Below, piece after piece: positions 52,456 to 64,000 of a stretch of DNA of 64,000 nucleotides (positions are counted from its first letter, which is position 1; the number at the start of each line of letters is the position of its first letter). Where the stretch lies: positions 13,263,137 through 13,327,136 of the forward strand of contig OY741277.1 of assembly GCA_963514095.1 (NCBI GenBank), written 5' to 3'. Origin of the DNA: Eutrigla gurnardus. Lineage: Eukaryota > Chordata > Actinopteri > Perciformes > Triglidae. The notes beneath the pieces are model-generated. The model had not been told where the DNA came from, did not search any database, and saw only the letters and a program-made list of their open reading frames with translations. The translations under genes and the position numbers were made by a program.

Positions 52456-55021
52456 TGCAACCACACTACTCAGTGGAGGAAATACTAGGAAACTAGAAAC
52501 GTTACATGATTTCTGAAGGTAGCTCTGCTTTCAGATTTGGCACATTGATGGCAGCGCTGCAACAATCACATGTCTGTTCTTTTATTCACTGTAGACAGCG
52601 GAGGTCATGTTGAGCCAAACGTCTGATGGCTTTGCGAGATGTGTGTGGCTGAAAAATACAAAGACTACTGATTCTTTCTTGAACTTAGGGAGTCTGCCGT
52701 AGGCTATGTATCCCCTTAATGCCGAGGCGTAAATGAAGCGTAACACAAGTAATAACTCAACTTAAAGGACTAAAGAGGCACAGCTGTGCATCCTGTTGTT
52801 TTATTGTTCATTTTCTTTGCCATGGTTCAGTTGACCTCACATTATAGTATGTTCACGTTGATATTTTGTGTCTAGGCTATGACCTCGTCAATTCCCACAA
52901 TTTAACACCAAGTACTCACAGCATGGTGTGAGGAGTTTTGACAACTTGCTATGTTATGAAATCCTCAAAATACAAAGGAACTCCATATTTACCTCCTGTG
53001 TGTTTACTGTCTGTACTAAAAACAGATAATACAAATCACACAATTAGTACAAGAATATTCATTACATTTGTGTGAATGTTGATCCATTTTGTCACATGTA
53101 GTCCTGGACTATAGTGATAGAAACACGACCACTGTTTATCCAAATAAACAATATCTCTATTTTTTTTAACTCACCTCAAAATCAGTTAGTTTTTTAACAC
53201 TCCCCCTGTGTTTGTGAGTGACCATTTGAACCGCGACCAAGTGGCGAGTTGATTCATCTATTATAATAATATACTAAATGTTAATCTCTTGTTGTTGGCA
53301 ACTGCATGCTGTTGTTTCTGCGAAAACCATGTTGAACTTCCCGACCTTAATAAGACGTTACCTCAAATATCCATCTGCATCTGGTCTGGCAGAAGGATCT
53401 AGTGTTCATTTTGGAGTGATGCTTCTGTTTAAAGCTTTTTTTTAAAGTCCCCCCACTGTATGGATGTGTTTCTTTTTCTAACAGGCAGACTGTATCTAGA
53501 GTATGCACCCATTGGACAGCGTTTATGTCGACCTTACCTTTTAACACACAATAAACACCATTTATTTATAAATCATTTAATATCATTTTAGTGTTTTATT
53601 TTAGAGATACTTGATTTCTGCTTCATGTGACCATTTGTTTGGAACTTTGGCTTTAAGTCTCAACAATTACATTTGCTCTCTGTCATTTCACATGCTGAGA
53701 TTTGTTGTTGTTGGTTTCTTTTGTCAGAAATGTGAAGTTACACACAGTGGAGTTGTTTTCTTCACTGAGTTGACATGTGTCAGCAGAGTAACGCTCTGAG
53801 GCGTTGCCTGGATTCATCACCAATTAGACCCTTTCAAACAAAAATCGGGGAGAAACTCCCTTCGTCATCATTTTTCTCAGGGGAAAGATTTGGAGCTTAA
53901 TTAGTTGGAGACATCTCATAGTGTGACTTTGACCTTTGACACTATTTTTACAGTCTTTTCTCAATGATTTGTGTCCACTGTGTCAGTTGAACCTTATGTG
54001 GCTTGCTAACAGAGGGTGTCGAGCATGGTGAAGATTAAGGTTATGTGGTGGGGGTGGAAGAATGGTGACTGGCGGTGTTTTGTGTGGACACGGGTCAACG
54101 ATCAGTGGCCGGCTTCCTCGCGGGACTCGGGCTGTGTTTTGGGGTCATGGTGTGGAAAGCAGTTTTCCCCTCCTTCCAGCCCCCTCAGCCTTTCCACGGT
54201 CCCTGGGGTGTGTTTTGTGTTGGGCAGCAGGTCAGTGGCGGTGCTGTTTCAGGCCATGGTTATTTTCTTTACCCTCTCTCTTCTCGCCACACTCTTACAG
54301 GAGGAGCCAGACACGGCAGCTCAATGCTTTGTGGCCCTCCTCTCATCTAGAAAATCAGGCGACTGCCCTTCATTGTGGCTATTTCAGCAGCAGCAGTCTT
54401 ACCCACACAAACATACAGGTTCCAGCTCGATGGGCATCAGTATGAGGAGACCAGAGGTGCTTCTATTTGCCTCTTCTTTAATTAAATGTTTGGAGGTACG
54501 TGGAACATTGTGGAGCAGTTCAACTCCTTAGAAATAGGCTTGTTTGTATTTCTTGCAACCAATTACAGTCAAGTAAATGGTTGGAATAGACCACTGAAAG
54601 TAAGGACAGTCAGTTCAAATGGATCAAATGGAGCAATGAGTCAGCATTTTTGCACTTCCGGTGCACATCAATTACTTCATTTTTATTACTTGTTTTGGTG
54701 TAGATGCTTTAAATAAGGTCTCTGGTTAACACAAGCGTAAGAGATTTTAACGTTTCATTCTAGAATGTAAAATTTGTCAGTACAAAAAGTGGTCGACAAA
54801 AAGGAATAAACAGTACAAGTGGTTAACTACATGTAATTGACACTTGAAAAACATGATAAATAATGAAATAAAAATCAAAGATCAATGATTGAAAGAGCAA
54901 GATAGAAATTGTTTGGAACCACTGTTGTTGAAAGTGAAAAAATATACATTTCTTTAGACAAAAATTACACAAGACATGTTCTGGTTTTGTTATTCTGTTA
55001 GCTTTACAACCATAAAAATAT

Positions 55022-55022
<1 letters not shown>

Positions 55023-55096
<74 letters not shown>
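55023..55096. repeat. (CT)n microsatellite
   Basis: About 74 bp of uninterrupted CT dinucleotides, ending in GTGTGTCTGTCTG. Confidence 0.98.
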
Positions 55097-55102
<6 letters not shown>

Positions 55103-55331
55103 CTGTCTGTTTGTTTTATATCATATCCCAGCTGCTATATACTTTCAATGATTCAAGCTATTTTTTCATGATTGCAAAAGATTATTGCTATGGAAAGATA
55201 ACCAAATAAACAGACAGTGATGATGTTTTGAAAACAGCATCACTCCTGACATCATGACATACTGTAGATTAGCTCTACTAACCTTGGCTGCCCTGGACAC
55301 TGTGGACTTGTGATGAAATTTAAAATAAGTT

Positions 55332-55472
<141 letters not shown>

Positions 55473-55814
55473 TAAAAAAGCATAACGGCGCACTCCTGCA
55501 GCTCCACTTCATTGTAATTGTCAGGGTCAAAGGTCATTAGGTCGACAGCTCCTCTGCAAACACAGAATGGCAGAAAATGAGAGTTGGAGGAGGAGAGGAA
55601 TGATGGCAAGCTGAACCTGAAATGTTTTTCATAACCTTCATGTTGACAGAGATTAGGCATTACTGCCAGTCTGCCTGCTTTGATCCAGCTCATGAAGTTG
55701 TTTTCCAACACTCATATTGGGGGTCAACCTTTCAGTCCCAATGCCAAGGCTTTTATCCAAAATGCCTTATATACCCGTTGCAGGCAGTGGCTTGCGTACT
55801 CTTGTCTTCAGGTA

Positions 55815-55837
55815 AACACACACACACACACACACAT
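55815..55837. repeat. (CA)n microsatellite
   Basis: Short CA array after CAGGTAAA. Confidence 0.9.
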
Positions 55838-56061
55838 ATTTGTTTAGGCCATGCGTTTCAAGCAGAAATAATACATTTAAAAGATGTGTAGCTGTATACC
55901 GGTATGCAGATGTGAAAGGTGACGTCTGGGTCCTATGACCTTCATGTGACCTGCAGAGTTATTTGCAAAGGGAGGACCATGTCGCTGTCGTTAGTCAGTC
56001 ATGCTCTTTTTCTTTTTCTTCCGTGCCTTCTCCTCCTCTCTGCTCTCTCCCTTTTCTAATG

Positions 56062-56290
56062 TAGGGCTGCAGCCAATCTATTTTCATTATTGATTAATTC
56101 GGATTAACCATTTAGTCGATTCAATGTCAGAAAATAGTGGAAGCAACCCATCCAAAAGACCAAGGTGATGTTTTGCTTGACAAGCGGATAAAACACCCAA
56201 AGATTTTCAGAACATAGAAAAGCAGAACATCCAGACATTTTCTGATTTCAATTAATTAAATTCTGATTTAATTAAAAAAGTTGTATCATA
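56062..56290. mobile_element. hAT-like MITE, 3' end lost
   Basis: It starts TAGGGCTGCAGCCAATCTATT and has TTCATTATTGATTAATTCGG, TTTAGTCGATTC and ATGTCAGAAAATAGTGG, the layout of a common fish MITE beginning TAGGGCTGCAAC with GATTAATCGATTA motifs. The matching right terminus (GTTGCAGCCCTA) is absent, so it is truncated or badly decayed. The right border is approximate. Confidence 0.6.
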
Positions 56291-57235
56291 CCACTAATAA
56301 GACGAATATAACTTTGGCAGTGGGTATAAGACATAACTTATTTCTTTACCTATAGAACCACATGCAAAAAGAATAAGATACGATCCAACAATTACATTAT
56401 AAAGGTAAATGCAATAATAAACCTTTTCATTAACTATAGATAACTGATGTTATTAAGTCTGTGCCAACTTTTCAAAAAAAAAATCAGAATATACACAAAT
56501 TTAAAAAAAATATATTTATTTTTTAGCACAAGTGTGATGTTGTATGTGAATGTGAATTCCTATTCATGAGGGTGTGTCTCTTTTGTCATGCCAAAATGCA
56601 AAGCACTGATAACAAATATGTTTGATGTCAGTCTTGTTACTCTTGAAAGTATTTTTTTGTCCAAGAAGGAATTCTGCCTGATTCAAGGAGTAGTTCACAG
56701 CTGTGTAACTAGTGTAACCAAAGAAAAGCCGTTAGCATACTGTAGTTTCTCTAAATCCCAGAAAAGCTGAAAAGGCAGTCGAGTTCAATAAAGGACCAAG
56801 AGTCTGTGAGCTCAGCCTAATCGATTAGACACCAGAGAGGACACAGTGTTTACATTTGGAGAGCAAACATGCCTTGCCCTGGGGCCTCTGACAATGGTTG
56901 CCATGTGTCCGCTCCTCTACCAACTGGAGTCATGTGACTATAACAATGACCAGCAGCCCATCAGCTGCACACAAACACCTCAACTCCCAACGGTTGCTAT
57001 TTCCCCAAAGAGAAGAGATAAATGTAGAATAAATAAATCACTAGTGATCTTAAGTTATATTAAAGTGACATGGTCTCACTGGTTTGTCACATTTTCTCTC
57101 AGTTCTATTCAGATCCATATCTATGCAACGTATCTCCTAAAAGTGCATTTCAAGGTGTTGCCTGATGTATGGCCTACCTGTGAGATTTCCACTGGTCAGT
57201 TGCTGAATTCTGGTTGGTCAACTCTTTAGACCAGA

Positions 57236-57350
57236 CTGAAGTATCTCAACAACTACTTAAAGGATTGCCGTGACATCTTAGCATATCACGACAGCACACG
57301 TCTCACAGAGCTGCTAGCACGGCTGTGGACTGTTTGATTATGGTCGCTGG
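57236..57350 (-). repeat. Fish interspersed repeat, copy 5 (fragment)
   Basis: GTATCTCAACAACTACTTAAAGG and GGATTGCCGTGACATCTTAG are followed directly by TCTCACAGAGCTGCTAGCAC and GGCTGTGGACTG. These are the two ends of the family seen at 42250-42770, with the middle deleted. Confidence 0.6.
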
Positions 57351-57560
57351 TGTTAAATAAAAACCTCTACGCATTTTATGTGACATTTTTATGTCTTTCT
57401 CTTCATCCCACTGTTTTTTATTTTTGCATTTAACAATGCGTCCTACTGTTTCACGTTTCCCCGCTGTTTTTTTCCACAAGCATTGACCTAGGATGGGTTT
57501 ATTTTATGAGCAGATTCTTCCAAATAGTGATGTTTTTACTGTCACATGGAGGTGGTGTTA

Positions 57561-57586
57561 CCCCCCCCCCCCCCCCCCCCCCCCCC
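57561..57586. repeat. Poly-C tract (26 C)
   Basis: Uninterrupted run of 26 C, equal to poly-G on the minus strand. It may form a quadruplex or i-motif, and its length may be inaccurate. Confidence 0.95.
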
Positions 57587-58153
57587 ACTCCCATTCTCTA
57601 ACCAGATGGGTGTTGGTTCGGATAGACGCCACAGCTGGACCCCACGCATGGAGGTGATCTCTTTATCCGGGGATTGTCCCAAAGGGACTGACGTTGATTC
57701 CAGTGAGAAGGGAAAGAAAAGAGGGAGGGATGGGTGGAGGGGGTGATACTAAGATGAATGAATATTTGGGGAGCCTGAAGGGTCCAAAGCAAACTCCCTG
57801 CAGAGGCCCTGGGCTCTGGGCTCAACATTAAAGTCCCAGGTGCCATCAGTATTCAATAAAGTCTTGGTCAGAAGGAAAAAAAGGCAGTAAAGAAATAGCA
57901 GCTTAACTTCAAACAGTCTCTTAGGTACAGCTTGAAGCTGTTTTTCCCCAATATCTTAGAGAAAGTTTCTTTAAGTGTTCCTGGGTGATTGGAGCTTTTG
58001 TGTTGCTGTTGTTACTGGCAAGATTTTAGTGACATTTTGCTTCATTAAGAGTCGGGCACAACATAAAACTTGTGGGGAAAGAAAGTGGAAGAGACAAACG
58101 ACCAGGGTGCCCTGTGACTCCTTTTGAATAGACATGAAAAGACATTCTTTTGC

Positions 58154-58418
58154 TAACGTATAAAATGGTAAATGGTCCTCATTTATATAGCGAGTTTATC
58201 CAAAGCGCTTTACAGGAATGACTTACATTCACCCATTCACACACCGACAGCAGAGTCAACCACGCAGGGCGACAGCCACCTCGTCAGGAGCAATTAGGGT
58301 GAGGTGTCTTGCTCAGGGACACCAGGCACTCAGCTAGGAGGAGCCGGGGATCGAACCGGCAATCTTGCGGTTGCCAGCCAACCCGCTCTACCTCCTGAGC
58401 TAATCCCCCGTAACGTAT
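58154..58418 (-). mobile_element. tRNA-derived SINE with 8-bp target duplication
   Basis: The body (58162-58410) lies on the minus strand. Its tRNA-like 5' end has an A box TAGCTCAGGAGG (58391-58402) and a B box GGTTCGATCCC (58347-58357), correctly spaced for RNA polymerase III. The tRNA-unrelated body ends with CGCTATATAAATG and a CCATTTACCATTTT tail near 58162. Perfect TAACGTAT direct repeats flank it at 58154-58161 and 58411-58418, the mark of an L1-type target-primed insertion. It sits antisense to the malic enzyme gene, with its 5' end 37 bp before exon 4. In plain form it is a recognisable fish SINE; I do not assign a family name. Confidence 0.9.
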
Positions 58419-58447
58419 GTTCTTCCATTTGTTTTTCTATGTTCCAG

Positions 58448-58523
58448 AGGGCTGTTCATCACTATTCATGATAGTGGCCACATTTCCACGTTGCTCCAGA
58501 ACTGGCCAGAGAAGGACGTCAGG
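58448..58523 (+). CDS. me1/me3: Malic enzyme exon 4 (residues 139-164)
   Basis: A 76-bp exon between TATGTTCCAG and GTAAAT, entering in phase 2 and leaving in phase 0. It encodes GLFITIHDSGHISTLLQNWP and EKDVR, the conserved GLFI-HD-GH-NWPE block before the nucleotide-binding region. The entry phase fixes the acceptor at AG 58446-58447; the AG at 58448-58449 would break the frame. Ser148 replaces the Arg or Lys usually found in HD(R/K)GH of ME1 and ME3. The exon is intact, but a SINE lies only 37 bp upstream. Confidence 0.93.
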
Positions 58524-59977
58524 GTAAATAATATCACTCAAACAGTATTATGAGTATTTAAGAATATTCATGTTGTTCCAGCTCTACCTCATTATAAATC
58601 CCATTGAAACTTAAGTATACTGTTCTATATGACTGCATCAGTAAAGCACAACATAACAAATGTGTGCAAAAAGTGCAAAGGTTTGCTTGATTGGCACAGT
58701 AGCTGACATAAAATGATTGACGAGGACACAGAAAATAATCAATTTGTGTCTTTTCTGCTTTGCTCTTTTCAAATCAAAATACAGAAAATTACCTGCCTTA
58801 TCCTTTTATTGTATTTTTTATATTTTTTTTGAAGGATGATACATTATCCACAAACTGAGAAACAGAAGAATACAAGGGAAATAATTGTTTGGTGTGGGGA
58901 ATAGCAAATAGATGTGCACAAATAGTGATGAATGCTCATTTAATACATGCAGTTGTGAATTAAACCTATTTGCTGTAATGGGCTAATAGCTCATTATGAT
59001 AAAACTACAACATGTTTTAATGACTTATAGGTCATCTCACACCAGGCTGTCTCAAGCAACAATGAATGCAGTAAATCCAGTGATGGATCCGTGGATGATT
59101 TCAATATTGGGTTCTCTTGACCTGCTGTATTGGCCAATTTCCCAAAAGCCTGACTTATTCCTTTAATCTTCCGTATGGAGCAAGTATGTGCAAAGTCATA
59201 ATCTAGTCATATTTAGAATGACGAAACCAGTAGACATTCCTGGCATGTCAAATATACCTGCAGCCTCGGCCACCTGTTCACAGCTGTCAACAGCAGGGCA
59301 TTTACCTGAGCGCTGACACACCGCCTCTCATTGTCCGGGTGGTCTTATCGTCAGCTCAACTAATGTGGCCTACTTTTTACATTTCCATAGAGAGGGGGCA
59401 AACAGGAGTCAGGGTAGTCATCCACTGAATCACACGTTAACAAGTGATGGTTGGCGGGGGAAAGCTGTTAATGGTATAAAGTATGGTCATTATAGATTTT
59501 AAACATTCCAATGGGGAAACTAATGACACACTTTCTCAGATTGTGGCTGTGAAAATGTCACACAGATGTTGGAAAAACAATTCGGAACATTTCAAATGAA
59601 ACCCTACTGCTGGTGATAATCAAGTGTAACACCATGGATGTGTTTCATGCTGTAGAATCAACCCAGAGAAACTTTCATTTATTGCTTAATGAGTAACGTG
59701 ACTAGTGAGTGGAAAGGCAGGTGGGTGTACGTAGGAGAGTCTGGCATGCACTGAGGAAAAAAAACATGTTTCTATGGAGCAGGTTGGACTTGTTATGGTA
59801 GAGAAGGTTTGAGTTCAGTAAACAAGGAGGCAGACCTTTGCTTTATTTTCTCATTAATGATCTTAAATATGACTTACAGGTAGCAGCATTATGCACGGAT
59901 TGAAGTGGATGAGATGGTTGCAGTGGCTTCTGTCGTACTGTACTGTTTATGGCTGACACACTAATGTTGATTGACAG
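58524..59977 (+). other. Malic enzyme intron 4 (about 1.45 kb)
   Basis: It runs from GTAAAT to GTTGATTGACAG, phase 0, with a good branch-point candidate CACTAAT near 59959. It is AT-rich, with no repeat or gene identified inside. Confidence 0.88.
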
Positions 59978-60139
59978 GCAGTGTGTGTGACAGACGGAGA
60001 GAGGATCCTGGGACTGGGAGACCTGGGCTGCTGTGGCATGGGCATCCCAGTGGGCAAGCTGGCCCTCTACACAGCCTGTGGAGCTGTACCGCCACAACAG
60101 TGCCTGCCTATCATGCTGGACGTGGGCACAGACAATGAG
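59978..60139 (+). CDS. me1/me3: Malic enzyme exon 5 (residues 165-218)
   Basis: A 162-bp exon between GATTGACAG and GTAAGA, phase 0 at both ends. It encodes VTDGERILGLGDLG, GMGIPVGKLALYTACG and CLPIMLDVGTDNE. Arg173 and Lys191 match the malate-binding arginine and catalytic lysine of the family (Arg165 and Lys183 in human ME2); GLGDLG is the first glycine-rich dinucleotide-type motif. MLDVGTDNE resembles non-mammalian ME1. Cys167 and Cys182-Cys183 are unusual (Val and Cys-Tyr or Cys-Asn are more common). The next exon, expected to begin with a (E/T)LL(K/R)DPLYIGL-type block, is not in the window, so the gene is cut at the right edge. Confidence 0.95.
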
Positions 60140-60230
60140 GTAAGAGCCCAGGTCTAAATATAAGTGACAGACTGTTCACCAGCAAAACCATAAGCAACTT
60201 AGGTAATGCTATTTTTTATATTGCATCCAT

Positions 60231-60335
60231 CAGCGGTGGAAAGTAACAGCAAAGTGTAACTTTAATGCACCTGAGATTTCACTTTAGAGAAACTTTTCAC
60301 TTTTACTTTTACAGTACTTCAATGCTAAAATTTAC
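60231..60335. repeat. Fish interspersed repeat fragment (GTGGAAAGTAAC type)
   Basis: CAGCGGTGGAAAGTAACAGC and TTCACTTTTACTTTTACAGT resemble the abundant fish repeat 'GTGGAAGTAAC..TACTTTTAC' and the segment near 23973. Diverged, with no ends defined. Confidence 0.45.
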
Positions 60336-62501
60336 AGATTAGCACATCAGTTATTTTACATGAGGAACTAGTGTTGTAGTCTTACCCCCTCTAACCAAAG
60401 CAGCCTCCGATGAAGCAAAATGGACGATATTTGCATCATCGGAGTCTCTTTTTTAGAATAGAAATACGGATATCCCCCGTCTCTTGGGAAAATGAGGAAC
60501 GCGACCATTCAAAAATACTACCGGCTTTCTAACGATACAAAGCTTAATGCAAATGGGTGAAGTATTCCTTTAAAGTCAAAATATGGCTCCAGCACATTAA
60601 CACAGCATGAGTACATGATGGTGCATGCCAGTGGGAAATGCTCCTTATCCACAGCAGCCAGGTGGGCCTTGACTCAGAAGTCAGCCAAGAAAAAGAAACA
60701 AATCTCACACTTCACAACCAGGAAACACCCTTTATATAAGTGAGGTAAGAAGCTCCGTTGATGGATGCCAGATGGGGAAAACACCTCTCCTTTCTGCCAG
60801 CCTGTGAGCGTAGCGTCCAAAACGGAGCTAGTGTTACCCACCAATGTATACCCTGTTCTCCACAGCAGCATGTCTTAAAAGATGATTCATACTCAGGGCA
60901 GGAGAGCACGTGTGTCTGTAGCCCTAAGCACACTAAGAATAGTCTCACATACACAAGTCTCTTCCTGGGCCAAGGGTGTGGCAGCCTCAGGCTGGGCTCA
61001 GCTGTGTCAGGCACACAGGCATCCATCAGTGGCCGTACTTCATCCGCCAAGACCATCTTCCCATGACTCAGTCCCTGGAGTTCAGTTTCAACCCAGGCTG
61101 AAAATGTTGCTGAGTATAGATGAGTTTGCAAATAAAATGAGCAAGAAATGGAATAAACCAAAAGTATATGTAAGATTTGCTGGACTGGGCCGAGACCAAT
61201 AATAGGTGAAACCCACTGATTTCATGCAGGAAATAGCATGCTTGATGGCCTGAGGTCCCTCCTTGTCAGCAGTTACTCATAACACACTTTATCAAAGTTG
61301 CATTTTAACAACAGAAACACAGCAGTCCCCACAGAACGCCTACAAACTACATTGCATTGCTGGCACATTTGTCCTCTTCCTGCCATTATAACTAAATTAA
61401 GAGAGCAGAATCGTTCTGTTCTCCAACCCTTTATATTTATAGACCAACAGTATGGAGCTCTACCTTTTAATCTTCCTCTACTGGCATATCTGCATTCTAA
61501 ATTTCAAAGTTTACTATTTTTGTTTGAATGATTCTGGGTCAGCGTGATAATACCATCTGCAGATTAGATTATTGGGTGTGCGGCAGCAGCTTTAGACATT
61601 TACGGGCATCACAGTACAACTTTAACAAGCTGTCTTATAGCTTGATTTGTTCCAATTACCTCAATCTGCTTTACGTCTGCTGCCAAAATAGGGAGAAGAG
61701 AAACACTTTTTTGAAACCAAAAAAGTCTTTCTCTTCTTCCTATTTTGGCAGCTGATATGTGTCCTGTGTATTCATGCAGAGCTCATGGAGTGTGTTGCAG
61801 TTGAGGTAGCGCTGTTGGACTTCAACCATAACTAAAAATACTGTAGGTACAGTTGCTATAGGAATAGTTCAACATACATTGATTGACTGATTGCTTGACT
61901 CAGTCTGAGTGTGTAGAATCTATCTAAACCGACACTATAGTGTAAACAGCCAGCTTGGGTCTGTCCAAAACTCAAAATGGCTCCTAAGAGCTCTCACTAA
62001 GGCAGCGGGGTCCCAGTGAAAAATGTGTGGATGTGTGAAATTGCTTGCTGTGTGGTTGGGCTTACGTTCAGCTAGATGTTGATGGTCAGTGAATACCTAT
62101 ACAACGTTGTTAATGCCTTGCTTTCTATTTTTCTACACGTGTTAAGGACAGACGCTGTAACGTGTGAGTTTGGAGGCTTTGGAGTGGTTTAAGACACCTT
62201 CGACGGGTAGGGTAATAAAAGTACTATAATGAGGAAGGGAGCTAAATTCTCCAGCGGAGTCCAGGAACAACATCTGAGATCTCTGTCCAGAAAAGTGCAG
62301 TTCTAGGAAGAGCTTATACCGGTATACTGGAGAACCCTCAGGACAAACACATACACACACAGTATTGTTGCTTATGCTACTGTAAAAGAGGTAGCTGCGA
62401 TATTTGCCGTAGTCTGTCTACCTGGCCCTGGCCAATGTTTCCATTTCTCTATCCTCTATTCTAAAGAGATGACAGGCTAAATGAGTTGTAATGGGATAAA
62501 T

Positions 62502-62632
<131 letters not shown>

Positions 62633-64000
62633 AATGTGTAGTTCTTTTGGACTGGCTTCATATGGTATGCATGCTAGCCCACCTCAATCTGCAGGTCTGA
62701 CTGTGGAGGCATGATGGAAGCAGATGGAGGTGGGGGGCTATGAGGTAGTGGTAGCCCAAGTGAATTATTAAAATTACTGTTATTATGGGATTGTATTTGT
62801 CCTTGAGTGGATATGGGGGAAGAAAGAGGTAAGCAGGCAGCCCTCCGCTGACCAAGACATACTTAGCTTTTTTTTTTTTTCTTTAGACAAATATTTCTGG
62901 GACATTTTTGGGAAAATACATGCACTCACTCTTCTTTTCTTGGCAAGAAAATGAATTAGCATATATACCAAAATGTCATTCCTTTAAACTTGTATCAGGT
63001 CGTGAGGAGATTTCTTTATTTAGACATTTAGAAAGTGAGCCACTGTGTAATTGTTATCTTTTTTTTTTTTTGGCGGTGCAATGTGATTGCTGTGTAATCT
63101 CAAGTGAGAACCAGCAACAAACTCTTGGTACCTGGACAGCTCTTATCCGTCTTATCTGTCTCTCTGTGTCATAGGTACAGTACTCCCAAGATTGAGTCCA
63201 GTTTTTTACTGCATCATCTTGTTATCGTCCTGGATTCAATCCGTCAGTGCATCCCCTGGGCCTGTCACCTGGAATAACCTCAACACACACACACTCATGC
63301 TGAAATGAGAGCCAATGATGTAATTTGGGACAATGTGCTGTTTGTGCACGTGTACTGGGTGGGCTTTCACATGTCCAATGCTGGGTTTACCTCAGACAGG
63401 TCCAGGCTATTCTTGATCTCTGGTCTTGTTTCACTGATTCTTCGAAATGAACTTAAAAAATGCTGCAGTCCATTTTTAACACTGAAAATTGCATGTTAAA
63501 CTACTTAAACTCCCTCATTAAAAGTTCAGCACAACAGTCAGAAGTCAAATATAACTTTATATTATTTCCCTTAAGTCCAACAGTCATCACTTTGGAGGTG
63601 AAAATTGAGCTTCTGTGTCTAGCAAGCATGAACTGTCGAGCTATACACAAGGGCTAATCCTTTCTGAGAGAAAAGGGGTCTGTACAACACAAAGGACAGC
63701 TTAACCAATCAACAGTAGATAATCTGGGACAGAAAGACAACTCATGTCAACAGTTCAGCACAGCGTCAACGAGGTCAGCCCACTTGAAACCCCCTCAGGA
63801 CTATCCGAGTCCCTTGTAATGCTGCTCCTTCTATTTCACCTTTTAAAAGCATGAAAATGGGCTGAATAATTAAACACTCACCATCATAAACTCAATAGGA
63901 AGCCCATAAATTTGAGGGAAACTCCACTGCAGAAGTGAAAAACTCTTCATGACTCAATAGCAATTTTTATCTTTCTCCACGCATTCTCTTGCATCATCTT

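Noticed and set aside
54016..54531. 171-codon plus-strand open frame
   Set aside because: No recognisable domain, two other overlapping frames are also open in the same GC-richer patch, and one or two frames of this length are expected by chance in 64 kb read in six frames.

Overview
This is nuclear DNA from a vertebrate, almost certainly a teleost fish. It has long introns with canonical GT/AG borders, very long (CA)n/(GT)n and (CT)n microsatellites, and several fish-type interspersed repeats: a tRNA-derived SINE with a 'CGCTATATAAATG...CCATTTACCATTTT' tail, hAT-like MITEs starting TAGGG, and a family carrying 'GAGCATGTTAGCATG'. There is no prokaryotic or organellar gene organisation.

The only protein-coding gene I can support is the 5' part of a malic enzyme gene on the plus strand. 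Five coding exons are present: 12363-12494, 36417-36550, 39803-39952, 58448-58523 and 59978-60139. Spliced, they give one uninterrupted frame of 218 residues, about the first 40% of a malic enzyme of roughly 570-600 aa. All splice sites are GT/AG and the intron phases are 0, 2, 2, 0 and 0. The remaining exons (Asp-ligand region, second nucleotide-binding motif, C-terminus) must lie beyond 64000. The protein matches the NADP-dependent ME1/ME3 branch better than the NAD-dependent ME2 branch. ME1 and ME3 cannot be separated safely from these exons: the sequence around KKRGYDVTRNP and LQLGIHG looks like ME3, while exon 1 lacks an obvious mitochondrial presequence.

Layout: 1-12.2 kb is upstream DNA with a perfect 30-bp-arm hairpin, a CA microsatellite, MITE-like DNA and a small CpG/X-box patch near 5.55 kb that could be another promoter. 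12.2-12.65 kb is the CpG-rich promoter and exon 1. Intron 1 (24 kb) holds only repeats, including a hAT MITE with an intact 8-bp target duplication at 26259-26714. Exon 2 is followed by a 3.3-kb intron and exon 3. Intron 3 (18.5 kb) ends with a SINE inserted 37 bp before exon 4, in what looks like the ancestral branch-point sequence. Introns 4 (1.45 kb) and 5 (more than 3.8 kb) complete the window.

The most interesting observations are the SINE at the intron 3 branch point, the perfect palindrome at 176-240, the unresolved ME1/ME3 identity with several unusual residues beside the active site, and a few unassigned exon-like segments. I found no convincing new multi-gene system.
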